Assembly (NCBI RefSeq): GCF_001704615.3
Contig: NZ_CP029397.2
Coordinates: forward strand, 1,984,001 to 2,048,000
Source of the DNA: Acinetobacter defluvii
GTDB lineage: Bacteria; Pseudomonadota; Gammaproteobacteria; Pseudomonadales; Moraxellaceae
DNA: 64,000 bases
Direction: 5' to 3'
Below, in pieces: positions 26,768 through 34,859 of the stretch. The translations under genes and the position numbers were made by a program. Under the pieces are notes generated by a model, which did no database searches, had not been told where the DNA came from, and saw only the letters and a program-made list of their open reading frames with translations. Each line of letters opens with the position of its first letter. Positions within the stretch are counted from its first letter, which is position 1.

Positions 26768-27670
26768 TTAGACTACAAAATCAATTGCAACGACTTTCTT
26801 TTCATTCGCACGACCTGCGCCAAACGAATGCACACCACCAACCTGTTTGATATTTTTCTTATCTGGACGGGTAGAAATATCAAAACCTGTAATCGCTGCA
26901 TCACCGAAATGCACGGCAGATCCACAGTAAGCAACAGTACGTAGCTCTCCAACTGCTGCACCTTGATTCAGTTTTTCGTATGGAATCCAATTGAAGCCCA
27001 ACCACTTACCACCGACTGCACCCTCTTGCAGCATTTTACCTGCCATAAAATCAGCAGATGTAAGTGTGGTATCAGACAAAATGTTGATCAGCATGTCAGA
27101 TGTGTACAGGATATAGAGCTGCTCACCTGCTTGCTCATCGCATTCATTTTTACGGAATAATGATTTTGCATGAATCAATTGTTGTTTCAACGTTCCAGCA
27201 GAAGAAAGAATGATCTGAGCTGCTGGCAATGCTACTGATGTTGGAGTTTTAGCACCTGCATCATTCACCGTTGTACGAGTGATAGAACCCACCAATGCTT
27301 GATAAATAATATCGTCCGTTTTACGGTTTTTCGCACTGATCAAGTTTTTCATGTACTTGTCATTTGGTAGGGCTTTTAATTTCGGTAAATCACGGTTTTC
27401 AATTGGAATAAAACAATCAAAATCTGACATTAAAGCAGTACGCACACCAGCGTCAGGAATTTGCCAATTGGTATCACCAAAACGAGCACCTGAGGCTTGC
27501 ATTTCTACTTGCCCCATATCGTTGATCGTAAATGATTCACCCTCAATACGACCACGATTCACAACTGTTTTAAGCAGTCGTGATTCATTTTGCATTGCTG
27601 CAACTTCATAGGTGTTGTGAAACTGCTGTACAAACGCCGCCGTAATTTTATTTTCGTTCACTGTAGCCAT
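26768..27670 (-). CDS. Major capsid protein (Phage_capsid_2-like)
   Basis: The 300-residue protein has the composition and segment order of podovirus HK97-fold capsid proteins: an N-terminal arm (FVQQFHNTYEVAAMQNESRL), an E-loop region around 40-75, an alpha-rich P-domain with ILYTSDMLINILSDTTLTSA at about 190-215, and a C-terminal VGGVHSFGAGRANEKKVVAI end. It is preceded by the scaffold gene and followed by a strong terminator, which is the normal order. Confidence 0.85.
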   Translation of the reverse strand: MATVNENKITAAFVQQFHNTYEVAAMQNESRLLKTVVNRGRIEGESFTINDMGQVEMQASGARFGDTNWQIPDAGVRTALMSDFDCFIPIENRDLPKLKALPNDKYMKNLISAKNRKTDDIIYQALVGSITRTTVNDAGAKTPTSVALPAAQIILSSAGTLKQQLIHAKSLFRKNECDEQAGEQLYILYTSDMLINILSDTTLTSADFMAGKMLQEGAVGGKWLGFNWIPYEKLNQGAAVGELRTVAYCGSAVHFGDAAITGFDISTRPDKKNIKQVGGVHSFGAGRANEKKVVAIDFVV

Positions 27671-27684
27671 TGGATTATTCCCCT

Positions 27685-28338
27685 TTAACGACTATTTTTC
27701 TGGAAATGTTTTTCCACTTGAGCATAGACACGCTTATGATCAGGATGACTTTCATTCATGTATGCTTCTGATGAAATCAATTCTGTAACGTCTGTAGCTG
27801 TGTTTGTTTGTGTATTTTGAGGGGGTAAATCTTCCCCAAGTTGTTGACCGAAATACGCCATAGCTTTTAAAACGGCTGGATTATTCCCAAAGGCTGCGCT
27901 ATTCACTTCTTCTGTAGTCAAAATACCGTTTTGAATTGCATTGTTTGCGGCAGCTTGGGCAAAACCAAAATTGGCTTGCGTCTCATTACCCCACACATCA
28001 GTCATTGCTTGGACACATGCCTCATTGTCTAAATGTGCATTGGCTTCCATCAGCCCCGGAATAATGTCGTTATATTCTTTCAGCAAGAAATTCAGGCTTT
28101 CATTACTTAAACCTGCTTCACGTGCACGTTCTAAAAATGCCTGATTTTCTTCAATTGCTTTAAATTCTTCAAAGTCAAAGCCTTCAACTTCAACGTTATA
28201 ACCATCAATCGATTCAGGTGCGGTTGATACTGGCTCACTTGGTTCAGTGGGTTCTGTTGGCTCAGTAGGCTGAGGATCTCCACCCAATAAACTTGGTGCT
28301 GGTTCGATTGGTTCAGGTGTAATTACTGGATCAGTCAT
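27685..28338 (-). CDS. Scaffold protein
   Basis: An acidic 217-residue protein with a Pro/Thr/Glu-rich start that includes TEPTEPTEPSEP, a helical middle and a basic C-terminal end (HKRVYAQVEKHFQKNSR). This is the plan of podovirus scaffold (capsid assembly) proteins, whose basic tail binds the capsid subunits. It lies directly upstream of the major capsid gene and overlaps the upstream gene by eight bases. Confidence 0.75.
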   Translation of the reverse strand: MTDPVITPEPIEPAPSLLGGDPQPTEPTEPTEPSEPVSTAPESIDGYNVEVEGFDFEEFKAIEENQAFLERAREAGLSNESLNFLLKEYNDIIPGLMEANAHLDNEACVQAMTDVWGNETQANFGFAQAAANNAIQNGILTTEEVNSAAFGNNPAVLKAMAYFGQQLGEDLPPQNTQTNTATDVTELISSEAYMNESHPDHKRVYAQVEKHFQKNSR

Positions 28339-28771
28339 CTAATTGTTCCTTAAAGTTTGGATCATTGGCTTGATTGATTTTTGCCAAAATATGGTTTACC
28401 ACTGACGATTGCCCAGCTCTATAACAAGACTCTCGTTCTGCATCTTGACCACCACGTACATAAGTCGATCGACAAAATACGTTGGTTAGATCTTCTAAAA
28501 TTCGTTGTCCATTGATGTCGAAATCAAAGACATTGCGGTATGTTTCTGCTGTAGGCTTTCGATAAAACTTGCGTTTAATTTGATGTCCTGTTTCCACTTC
28601 TGAAACAGAAGTAGTGTCATTTGATGTACCTACATTCTGTGCATCTTCTTTGATTCGATGATTCACCAAACGTTCTTCTTCTAACGCTCGATGAGCCTCT
28701 AACCAACCAAGGCCACAGATCACAGTTGCTATTGCGAAGATAAGTACCAGGACAATTAAGAAATAAATCAT
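28331..28771 (-). CDS. Hypothetical phage protein with N-terminal membrane segment, 146 aa
   Basis: Residues 2-22 are a membrane helix (FLIVLVLIFAIATVICGLGW), followed by a helical linker and a polar C-terminal domain with conserved-looking Cys residues (CRSTYVRGGQDAERESC). It overlaps the portal gene by four bases and the scaffold gene by eight. There is no known domain that I recognise. Possible roles are a virion-assembly factor or an inner-membrane lysis or exclusion protein. Confidence 0.55.
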   Translation of the reverse strand: MIYFLIVLVLIFAIATVICGLGWLEAHRALEEERLVNHRIKEDAQNVGTSNDTTSVSEVETGHQIKRKFYRKPTAETYRNVFDFDINGQRILEDLTNVFCRSTYVRGGQDAERESCYRAGQSSVVNHILAKINQANDPNFKEQLDD

Positions 28772-30408
28772 TGCATCACCTCAGTACCCATTTGCTGTGC
28801 CATTTGCCCTTCAATACCCTTTGCCATTGCTTGACCTGCCATTTGCTGCATGGCTTGTTGCTGTTGCATTTCAGCTTGTTTTTCTTGGGCTTCTTGACGT
28901 GCTTTACGTAGATCCTGAATTTCCTCAGTACTTCGCAAAATAGCGGCTGGTACACCACGACCTGTTGCCATGATCTGAGCTGCTGCATCAAAATTAATAT
29001 TGTCTAAAATGGTGTTATCGATCTGCGCTGCATTGGCAATACTTGCAATGTATTGTTCAGTTGCTACGACTTCTTCCATTTGTTGAGAACGTGCCATTGG
29101 TGACATGAACTTGAATGAAAGATTGCGTCCTTGAAGCTCCTGTGGTGGATTACCCAAAACACCTGAGCGCAAAGCTAAACCGAAACAACGATCTAAAAGT
29201 GGAAGTAGGTATTCAGACTGAAAACGTCCATACAAAGGCCCAAGCATCTGACGAATAATTGCAACACGTGTATTAATCTCGGTCGCTGTCATTTGTTGTG
29301 TGCCAATTGGTGGCAACTGATCAGCCATCAGCTTTTTACGAATACCGCCTTGTAAGCGGTCTAAAATCAATTCAGATACTTGGAAATTAGATCCATCATC
29401 CAAGCGTTTCATTGAATCCACACTATTGGCCACAATGATTTTTTTAGGACCAATACGGACTGTATGCGGATTGAGTACACCATCATCTACTGTGATCCAC
29501 ATCCCTGCCACAGCTAAATCTGCTGATTCCAATGTTTTACGCATCAAATGATTTGCAGATCTAGCATCAGGTAAAGCGACTGCCATTTGTCCTTTGCCGT
29601 AGACTGAATTAGGGATTCGGCGCATACGTGGACAAGCGCAAGGGAATTCATGAAAGCCTGATTCTTTCATCATGTGCTTATTGTTTAGATCAATGTGATA
29701 TGAAGCGAAAGGCATGTCTTTACTAAGCTGCCCTGCGCCTTTAACCTTTCTTGGCTTAATCACATGCAGAACTCTAAAACGTTCTTCAGGATTGCGTTTA
29801 GCAGCTTCTAAGATTGAGTGATGACAATTCTTTTCGCCGTACTCATTGATCATGGCTTCACACGTCATCATGTGTTCACGATAAATTATATTTACCATTC
29901 CGTCCGCACGACTTGAACCTAAGAAACAATCACCAATGGCCCAAGATTCAAAGACGTAACCGCCGCCAGCTTCACGATCAATATCAACAAAAAGAACACC
30001 CCAGCCAGCCACGGTCACATCAGTTACGGTTTCAGGTGCTTCACTGTCAAAGTTAGCAGCGTGAATATTGCGCCACATGAACTGACAAACTTCTTCAAGC
30101 CAGCGTTCACCCTCTGTCACTTCTGTAATGTCGTCCACACCATCAGGTACGGCTTTAAACCAAAGTGCATTGGAAGGTGTAACACCTGACATGATTGACG
30201 CCACAAGCAACTGGACAGACTCAGCAGCAGTTGAATCAAATAGATCTGCACGTTCAGTTTCACGTGTTGATTCAACATCACCGCCGCTAAAACTTTGCTG
30301 ACGCTCAGGTGCACCAAACTTATAGCATTCACGCCAATGAGCTTCGTGCATTGATCGTTGCAGTTTCATTTGTCCGTGCCGTTGGCACATCTGAACAGTC
30401 AAATTCAT
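28768..30408 (-). CDS. Portal / head-to-tail connector protein
   Basis: A 546-residue protein of the T7-like head-tail connector family. Near the N-terminus are HWRECYKFGAPERQ and DLFDSTAAESVQLLVASIMSG, both typical. The centre has the TVAGWGVLFVDID region, and the last ~60 residues are a Gln/Met-rich helical barrel. Twelve copies make the ring through which DNA is packed and ejected. It is the first of the large virion genes and overlaps its downstream neighbour by four bases. Confidence 0.87.
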   Translation of the reverse strand: MNLTVQMCQRHGQMKLQRSMHEAHWRECYKFGAPERQQSFSGGDVESTRETERADLFDSTAAESVQLLVASIMSGVTPSNALWFKAVPDGVDDITEVTEGERWLEEVCQFMWRNIHAANFDSEAPETVTDVTVAGWGVLFVDIDREAGGGYVFESWAIGDCFLGSSRADGMVNIIYREHMMTCEAMINEYGEKNCHHSILEAAKRNPEERFRVLHVIKPRKVKGAGQLSKDMPFASYHIDLNNKHMMKESGFHEFPCACPRMRRIPNSVYGKGQMAVALPDARSANHLMRKTLESADLAVAGMWITVDDGVLNPHTVRIGPKKIIVANSVDSMKRLDDGSNFQVSELILDRLQGGIRKKLMADQLPPIGTQQMTATEINTRVAIIRQMLGPLYGRFQSEYLLPLLDRCFGLALRSGVLGNPPQELQGRNLSFKFMSPMARSQQMEEVVATEQYIASIANAAQIDNTILDNINFDAAAQIMATGRGVPAAILRSTEEIQDLRKARQEAQEKQAEMQQQQAMQQMAGQAMAKGIEGQMAQQMGTEVMQ

Positions 30409-30615
30409 TTAGCCACCGCCTAAGGTTGTTTTTTGCTGAGGTGCTGCAGTGTCCGTGCTTGATAACATAGATTGACTGCGTGACTGATTACGTTGAGCTG
30501 CCTTAGCATTTGCTTTGATTGCAGCTTCTTCCGCTGCTTTTTTTGCGTCAGCTTCAGGATCTTGTTTAACTACTTTGCCACCACACATATTAGTAGTACT
30601 CCCGAGTCCAGCCAT
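30409..30615 (-). CDS. Small phage protein upstream of the portal, 68 aa
   Basis: Reading from the ATG at 30615 gives a 68-residue protein with a short Cys-containing start (GLGSTTNMCGG), a charged Ala/Lys helix and a Ser/Gln/Gly-rich tail ending in LGGG. It begins inside the preceding gene and ends one base before the portal start, as small head-proximal genes in podoviruses often do. No function can be read from it. Confidence 0.5.
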   Translation of the reverse strand: MAGLGSTTNMCGGKVVKQDPEADAKKAAEEAAIKANAKAAQRNQSRSQSMLSSTDTAAPQQKTTLGGG

Positions 30616-30916
30616 GTTTGCCCAGTACCACACGTGAACGCTGTTCAACTGTTTTTTGTTCTGCAACAGGCATAACTTCTGCTGGTTTTTGTTGTGCTAC
30701 CTGTTTTTGCAAAGACAAAATCATGGCTTGCATTTCTGCAGGTGACATTTGCCCCACTTCGGTTTCTGTAGTGGTGGTTTCTGGTTTGGCTTGCTCTGCT
30801 TCTGTTTCGGAAGTAGTAGCATTTAATGTAGCTGCATCAGATGTAGGTACATTTGATGTATCTACTTCGGTTTCTGTAGTTGTGGTTTCGCCTGGTGTTT
30901 TAAGAGTACGTGCCAT
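30590..30916 (-). CDS. Thr/Glu-rich hypothetical phage protein, 108 aa
   Basis: The N-terminal half is low complexity, with the TTTTETEV unit occurring twice (about residues 11-18 and 47-54) and several TxAT segments. The C-terminal half has a helix (SPAEMQAMILSLQKQVAQ) and a basic end. It begins directly after a hairpin and T-tract with no separate ribosome binding site. It overlaps the next small gene by 26 bases. It may be a virion or assembly accessory, but that is a guess from place. Confidence 0.5.
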   Translation of the reverse strand: MARTLKTPGETTTTETEVDTSNVPTSDAATLNATTSETEAEQAKPETTTTETEVGQMSPAEMQAMILSLQKQVAQQKPAEVMPVAEQKTVEQRSRVVLGKHGWTREYY

Positions 30917-30944
30917 AAAAAAGCCCCATCGTTGTGATAGGGCT
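30917..30944 (-). promoter_or_regulatory. Hairpin plus T-tract abutting the first late gene
   Basis: In minus-strand RNA, 30936-30944 pairs with 30922-30930 (nine pairs, one of them G-U) around a 5-base loop, then T bases run directly into ATG at 30916. The stem is nearly the same sequence as the one at 14704-14731. A GGTTGGGT element (30971-30978) lies just beyond, next to the stop of the upstream gene, as it does at two other places. Confidence 0.6.
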
Positions 30945-30962
30945 AGTGTGCAAAGTGAGTAG

Positions 30963-31604
30963 TTAGCTTTGGTTGGGTGATTTATTAATGATTTTCTCTA
31001 TCTCGCCAAATTCAACAATCTTTATTTCTTCTTTTTTTCTGAAATTTATTAAAAGTATTTTTTCATTGGCTTTATCAAGTAGACGCCAATCCTCTATTGG
31101 TTTTGTTTCCTTTAAAACAACAGTTGGTAAAGCATCATATTTTAAATCATTCTTAATGTCAGCCAATCCATTTACAAATGGAGAAATAAAAATCAATAAA
31201 GCCAAGGCTATATATTTTGTGATTCCATCAAAGCCTACCAACAAGATTGCGGAGATAATTGGTACTGCTATTGATAAAATATCAATTACAGTAGTATCCA
31301 GGAAGTAACATACAATACAAACAATAATTATCAAAAAAATTATTTTTTGTGATTCTTGTTTACCATTCTCACTAGTAAAACTTTTATCCAAAATTAAGAG
31401 ACCACTAATATAAATTCCTATTAATTTTGAAGCTGAAAATGCAATATCAAATAAGTTAAAAAATGGCAAAACCCAACCACTTGTTAAGGGTGTAAATTTA
31501 TAATATCCAAATTTATAACTAATACCCACAATTATAATTGCAGTTGAGATAGCTGTTATCTTCTCTGCCAGTGGCGAACTTTTAAATTCCTCTAAAATAT
31601 ACAT
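30963..31604 (-). CDS. Unknown multi-pass membrane protein, 213 aa
   Basis: There are about four to five membrane segments in residues 15-145 (including a pair around 85-110 rich in Ile), followed by a ~65-residue soluble, charged C-terminal part. No known domain is recognised. The gene is more AT-rich than its neighbours and lies at the border between the replication and late regions, separated by a hairpin and a short gap, which is a typical site of added cargo. A superinfection-exclusion or holin-like role is possible but unproved. Confidence 0.6.
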   Translation of the reverse strand: MYILEEFKSSPLAEKITAISTAIIIVGISYKFGYYKFTPLTSGWVLPFFNLFDIAFSASKLIGIYISGLLILDKSFTSENGKQESQKIIFLIIIVCIVCYFLDTTVIDILSIAVPIISAILLVGFDGITKYIALALLIFISPFVNGLADIKNDLKYDALPTVVLKETKPIEDWRLLDKANEKILLINFRKKEEIKIVEFGEIEKIINKSPNQS

Positions 31605-31652
31605 TTTTACTCCTAAGTTATTTTTTTTAATTTACCATAAAACCCTTTATTT

Positions 31653-31913
31653 TTAGATTTCCAAGCTATTCAAATCAGGTAAGAACTCTAACGACTCTGC
31701 AATCACTTCAGCATTGCCACCAAAATACCCATCACCAGAAAAGTCTTGGGCGCAAAAATAATCACTCCCATGTTTAATGATGAGTTGCTGCTGATCTTTC
31801 GGGACCAAAATCAACCACTCTGTTTCACCTTGCCAAGTCCAAGGTAAAATCCTCATGTCTAAAAGTTCATACCCTTTCTTTTTTAGAACTTGCTTAATTT
31901 TCCTAGTAGTCAT
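31653..31913 (-). CDS. Hypothetical phage protein, 86 aa
   Basis: A short soluble protein with a basic N-terminal helix (TTRKIKQVLKKKGYELL) and a beta-rich remainder with several Trp and Phe residues (TWQGETEWLILVPKDQQ). It overlaps the upstream HTH gene by four bases and is the last gene of the early minus-strand operon. No family is recognised. Confidence 0.55.
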   Translation of the reverse strand: MTTRKIKQVLKKKGYELLDMRILPWTWQGETEWLILVPKDQQQLIIKHGSDYFCAQDFSGDGYFGGNAEVIAESLEFLPDLNSLEI

Positions 31914-32356
31914 TTCCTAATTTCCTCATCTAACTGGTCGATCACATCGTCTAATATGTCTAATAGATCCAACTGTCCCACCCTGTATTTATATGTTTGC
32001 CATTCACCCTCACGCGGGTATCGCTCAATGCCTGTTTGCTCTTGCCATAGCATGATGAGTTGTTCGCCGTTTTCGTAAAATGGTTTTGTCCCTGTAGACC
32101 AAGCCGACACAGTTGAAGCGCTTGAAACATCTAGCACGTGCGCTATCTTTTCGTGTGACCAACCTAGGTTGCGAAGATCCAGGATAATTCTGTTGAAGTC
32201 AGGACACCTGTAGGCACGTTTTTTAACAATGAAAGCCTTGGCTTGTTTGCGGGCGTCAACAAAACGTGCGCGCGCGCGAGGAGAGTTCGAATACTCCATC
32301 AAATCGCTATCTCTAGCCATTCCATACTTGTTATCTCTAACAGCACCTACAACCAT
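31910..32356 (-). CDS. Phage helix-turn-helix protein, candidate late regulator
   Basis: This 148-residue protein has a clear HTH in its middle: LRNLGWSHEKIAHVLDVSSASTVSAW is the segment (about 62-87), with the second helix around the Ser-rich turn. The start at 32356 follows AGGGGGTAGGG; an alternative ATG is at 32320. It lies at the end of the replication operon, where lambdoid phages carry their late antiterminator or regulator. Control of the late genes is therefore a reasonable inference, but the sequence does not show which mechanism. Confidence 0.6.
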   Translation of the reverse strand: MVVGAVRDNKYGMARDSDLMEYSNSPRARARFVDARKQAKAFIVKKRAYRCPDFNRIILDLRNLGWSHEKIAHVLDVSSASTVSAWSTGTKPFYENGEQLIMLWQEQTGIERYPREGEWQTYKYRVGQLDLLDILDDVIDQLDEEIRK

Positions 32357-32365
32357 CCCTACCCC

Positions 32366-32872
32366 CTATAATTCCCAAACTTTTAAGCGAATAAGACCGC
32401 CTTTTACGACCGCACCACGCTTGACGATTAACTCATCAAACTGTTCATCATCATCACAAAGTCCACACTTCACTAAGCTGTCGATCGTTGCTTTAAGTGG
32501 GTTATCTATGTCTCTACGTCTACGATCAGGAAAATGAAAAACAACTTCTAATTTCAAACGTGATGACAGTCTCAAAGCTGGTATAAGGGCAATCATCAAT
32601 GCATGAAACCGTTGTGCTCGTTCAGATAACTTCATTCCCTTTTCTGTGCGTTCCCAGTAATGATTTACAGATGGCGGTGTTGCTGCCACTTCACAAAATA
32701 AAACTTGTTTTTCGTCATATTCCGTATTTGGCTCTAATTTCTCTTGTACGATGTTTTTCCTAGCTTGATGTACCTTTGCATCATTTTCGCTTTTTAATCG
32801 CAATTTCGAGCGTTCTGCCTTATTCCTGTGCGCTTTTAAATGCGCTTCTAGCTGTTGTTCACTCCAACGCAT
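32366..32872 (-). CDS. rusA: RusA-type Holliday junction endonuclease
   Basis: The C-terminal ~110 residues have the RusA pattern: TPPSVNHYW near 65-73, then RRDIDNPLKATIDSL with the catalytic Asp residues 121 and 123, and CDDDEQFDEL around 139-147 with the further acid. RusA cuts four-way junctions made during replication and recombination before packaging. The protein also has an extra N-terminal helical charged region of about 55 residues that most RusA proteins (around 120 residues) lack. Its ATG follows an AGGAG that lies in the 3' end of the small gene upstream. Confidence 0.82.
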   Translation of the reverse strand: MRWSEQQLEAHLKAHRNKAERSKLRLKSENDAKVHQARKNIVQEKLEPNTEYDEKQVLFCEVAATPPSVNHYWERTEKGMKLSERAQRFHALMIALIPALRLSSRLKLEVVFHFPDRRRRDIDNPLKATIDSLVKCGLCDDDEQFDELIVKRGAVVKGGLIRLKVWEL

Positions 32873-32959
32873 TTAAAACTCCTCTTTTTGCATCGTTGCT
32901 AAAAACCACACCAATAAAAACAAAAAACACCCGATTCTGATTAAATTTGTATCGCTCAT
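32873..32959 (-). CDS. 28-residue membrane microprotein
   Basis: The ATG at 32959 overlaps the stop of the P-like gene (ATGA), and the TAA at 32873-32875 immediately precedes the RusA ATG. The product has one strong membrane segment (GCFLFLLVWFLATM) and a KEEEF-type polar end. The tight coupling on both sides suggests that it is translated. No function is known to me. Confidence 0.5.
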   Translation of the reverse strand: MSDTNLIRIGCFLFLLVWFLATMQKEEF

Positions 32960-33591
32960 ATCGGTTTACCTGCACGTTTGTAAATCAGCTCTGCTGCTGC
33001 GGCTAAATTCGCTGGCATTGGTGATGCTGTTCTAGTGCGTTCAACCTGTTTCTGCTCAAATTCCTTTTGTTTTTCATCGTTATTTGTACGAGTTGGTTTA
33101 ATCCACATGAGCTGCGTACGGTTCTGCTTTTTCGCTTCACGTAAATTAAATTCATACGTTTCGATGAATGGCTTGTATGCTGCCTTCTGCCCTTGTGTAT
33201 TCAGGATTTCAGACACTTCGAGAATGGTTTTTCTTGTCAAAGTTGTGATCGGTTTTGAATTGTCCTTTTTCCAATTCAGTGCCATGGCCCAAGCCATTTC
33301 CGCTGTCCACCAAGAATCATCTTGTAAACACAAACGTCTGAACTCAGAAAGCGTTGGACACCATTTTTCAGATCGCATGTTTTTGATGCCGTTTTTAATT
33401 TGTCCTGGAGTGAGTCCATCCAGGACCACACGAAACGTTTCAATCAAAATTTCTTCATCCGTTGCACCGTGTACACGTTCAAAATCAGATCCAAATATCG
33501 ATTCGATAATTCCTAAAATTTCTTGAGCAACTTCGATCGGGAAAGTGACGGTTTGTTCAAGTGCCTGCTGGTACTGCTGAACTTCAAACAT
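32956..33591 (-). CDS. Replication protein P-like helicase loader
   Basis: The 211-residue protein resembles the lambda P family: an N-terminal helical part, then GLTPGQIKNGIKNMRSEKWCP followed by TLSEFRRLC at about 60-90, which matches the typical P motif. P-like proteins bring the host DnaB helicase to the origin marked by O. The gene overlaps the O-like gene by eight bases, which is the standard O-P arrangement. The C-terminal ~50 residues are charged and vary in the family. Confidence 0.75.
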   Translation of the reverse strand: MFEVQQYQQALEQTVTFPIEVAQEILGIIESIFGSDFERVHGATDEEILIETFRVVLDGLTPGQIKNGIKNMRSEKWCPTLSEFRRLCLQDDSWWTAEMAWAMALNWKKDNSKPITTLTRKTILEVSEILNTQGQKAAYKPFIETYEFNLREAKKQNRTQLMWIKPTRTNNDEKQKEFEQKQVERTRTASPMPANLAAAAELIYKRAGKPI

Positions 33592-34576
33592 CGTAGATCT
33601 CCCCTTGCTGCGGTTGCTGCGGTTTTAAATATTTTCCAAAGCGGCTGACACGTTTCGGTTTTTCAGCCTTAGGCGTTTGAGTTTGAGATTTTTGTTGTTT
33701 ACGTGCTTCGGCTGCTGCAATTTCGCTTTGAGTTGGAATTTTTTGCATCCAACCAAGCCAGATATTCATCCACTTTTGCGGCATGTGGTTTGCTGCTGAC
33801 AGTGACCACTGGGCAAGTTTTCGTAACTCAGTGACGATTTGTTCGTGACTGTGGTCAGGAAAACTCATTTTGGCTTGATCGTAAAAATCGACCTGTGCTG
33901 GATATTTTTGAAATAGGTTTTTCAGTGAAATCGCTTCACGATCCGAAGTGTGATATTCGATGAAATTGAGCTGACGATTTTGAGCTTGAAATTTCGCCTG
34001 TGCTTCCTCTTCATCTTTTTTAATATTTTCTTTTAAATATATTTCTTTTACAGGGGTACATTCAATGTCACTAGTGGTAGGTACATTCGATGCTACTAGT
34101 GTAGTGACATGTGATGCTACTAGTTTGCTTGAGGTGGGTACATTCGATGCTACTACTTTTAGATACTCTTTTTTCTCCAAACTAGTATCATTCAATGTCA
34201 CTAGTTTTAAGGTAATTCGCTTTTCAAATGTTAGAAAATAGTTTGATGATTTACCCTTTTCCTTGACTATTTCTATTAACTTGAACTTTGCTAATTCAGC
34301 CATATTTCTACGCACAGTGCGTTTATCTTTGAACCCTGTTAATTTCATAATCAGTGCTTCACCGATAGCTTTATTTTCAACATGAAAGCCATTGATATGA
34401 CGATTAAGAAGAATTAAGCACTTAATAGCCTCGCCACTTAATGCACTTAAATAACCCTCATCACAGATGAAGTTAGGCAACGGTGTATAACCATTGTTCT
34501 TATCTTCCTTGTCCACAACTACCTCTTTGACTTGCGGATCAGGCGCGCGAAATGGAATTACTTCTGCAATACTCAT
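33584..34576 (-). CDS. Replication protein O-like origin-binding protein
   Basis: Residues 25-125 form a winged-helix domain (NGYTPLPNFICDEGYLSALS, then an RHINGFHVENKAIGEAL region) as in phage replication initiators. The middle (140-190) is translated from the iteron repeats and so contains repeated LVASNVPT/VASHVTT units. The C-terminal part is helical and basic and probably contacts P. The iterons inside the gene are the presumed binding sites of this protein, the same plan as lambda O and its origin. Confidence 0.78.
   Translation of the reverse strand: MSIAEVIPFRAPDPQVKEVVVDKEDKNNGYTPLPNFICDEGYLSALSGEAIKCLILLNRHINGFHVENKAIGEALIMKLTGFKDKRTVRRNMAELAKFKLIEIVKEKGKSSNYFLTFEKRITLKLVTLNDTSLEKKEYLKVVASNVPTSSKLVASHVTTLVASNVPTTSDIECTPVKEIYLKENIKKDEEEAQAKFQAQNRQLNFIEYHTSDREAISLKNLFQKYPAQVDFYDQAKMSFPDHSHEQIVTELRKLAQWSLSAANHMPQKWMNIWLGWMQKIPTQSEIAAAEARKQQKSQTQTPKAEKPKRVSRFGKYLKPQQPQQGEIYDV
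34055..34205. repeat. Replication origin with five 21-bp iterons inside the O-like gene
   Basis: Five direct copies of a 21-bp unit close to GGTACATTCGATGCTACTAG(T) start at 34055, 34080, 34104, 34137 and 34185. Copies 2 and 4 differ only at the last bases. The spacing is 25, 24, 33 and 48 bases. An AT-rich stretch (34021-34050) flanks the array on one side and a second AT-rich stretch lies between copies 4 and 5. The layout is that of a lambda-type origin within the initiator gene. Confidence 0.75.
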
Positions 34577-34848
34577 GCTGCCACCTTCTCATGCTGTGAT
34601 TTAACTTTGTATGTGCCTTTAACATGACCAGGGCGATAGCGGACGTTGTAACAACATTTACAAGCTGCTTCGTATCTAATGCCGTTTGGGTCTTTGAGGG
34701 ACTTGTTCTTACGTGTCCACCAAAATTCCTCGTCCAGTGGCCAATACTCTTGGCACTCAATGCAAAGTTTTTCTTTGCCCAATTCTGTTTCGATATACTT
34801 TGGCAATTTTTCTTTTGCCAATTCATTTGTGTGTGATACATTGGTCAT
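34573..34848 (-). CDS. Zinc-binding-type small phage protein, about 91 aa
   Basis: Two Cys pairs (CIEC at about 33 and CKCC about 30 residues later) with intervening aromatic residues suggest a zinc ribbon. The tail is Lys/His-rich. The start at 34848 is preferred because GAGG precedes it; the ATG at 34863 overlaps the upstream stop and is also possible. The gene is coupled to the O-like gene by a four-base overlap. Role unknown. Confidence 0.55.
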   Translation of the reverse strand: MTNVSHTNELAKEKLPKYIETELGKEKLCIECQEYWPLDEEFWWTRKNKSLKDPNGIRYEAACKCCYNVRYRPGHVKGTYKVKSQHEKVAA

Positions 34849-34859
34849 CGGTAAATCCC

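Noticed and set aside
30590..30916. Thr/Glu repeats as a diversity-generating or phase-variable tract
   Set aside because: Only two imperfect units and no template repeat or reverse transcriptase gene in the prophage.
31910..32356. Firm naming as lambda Q-type antiterminator
   Set aside because: Position fits, but no zinc motif or other Q family signature is visible; it is listed only as an HTH protein.
34055..34205. CRISPR array
   Set aside because: Repeats are 21 bp with very short and unequal spacing (3-27 bases), inside a coding gene; this is an iteron origin pattern.
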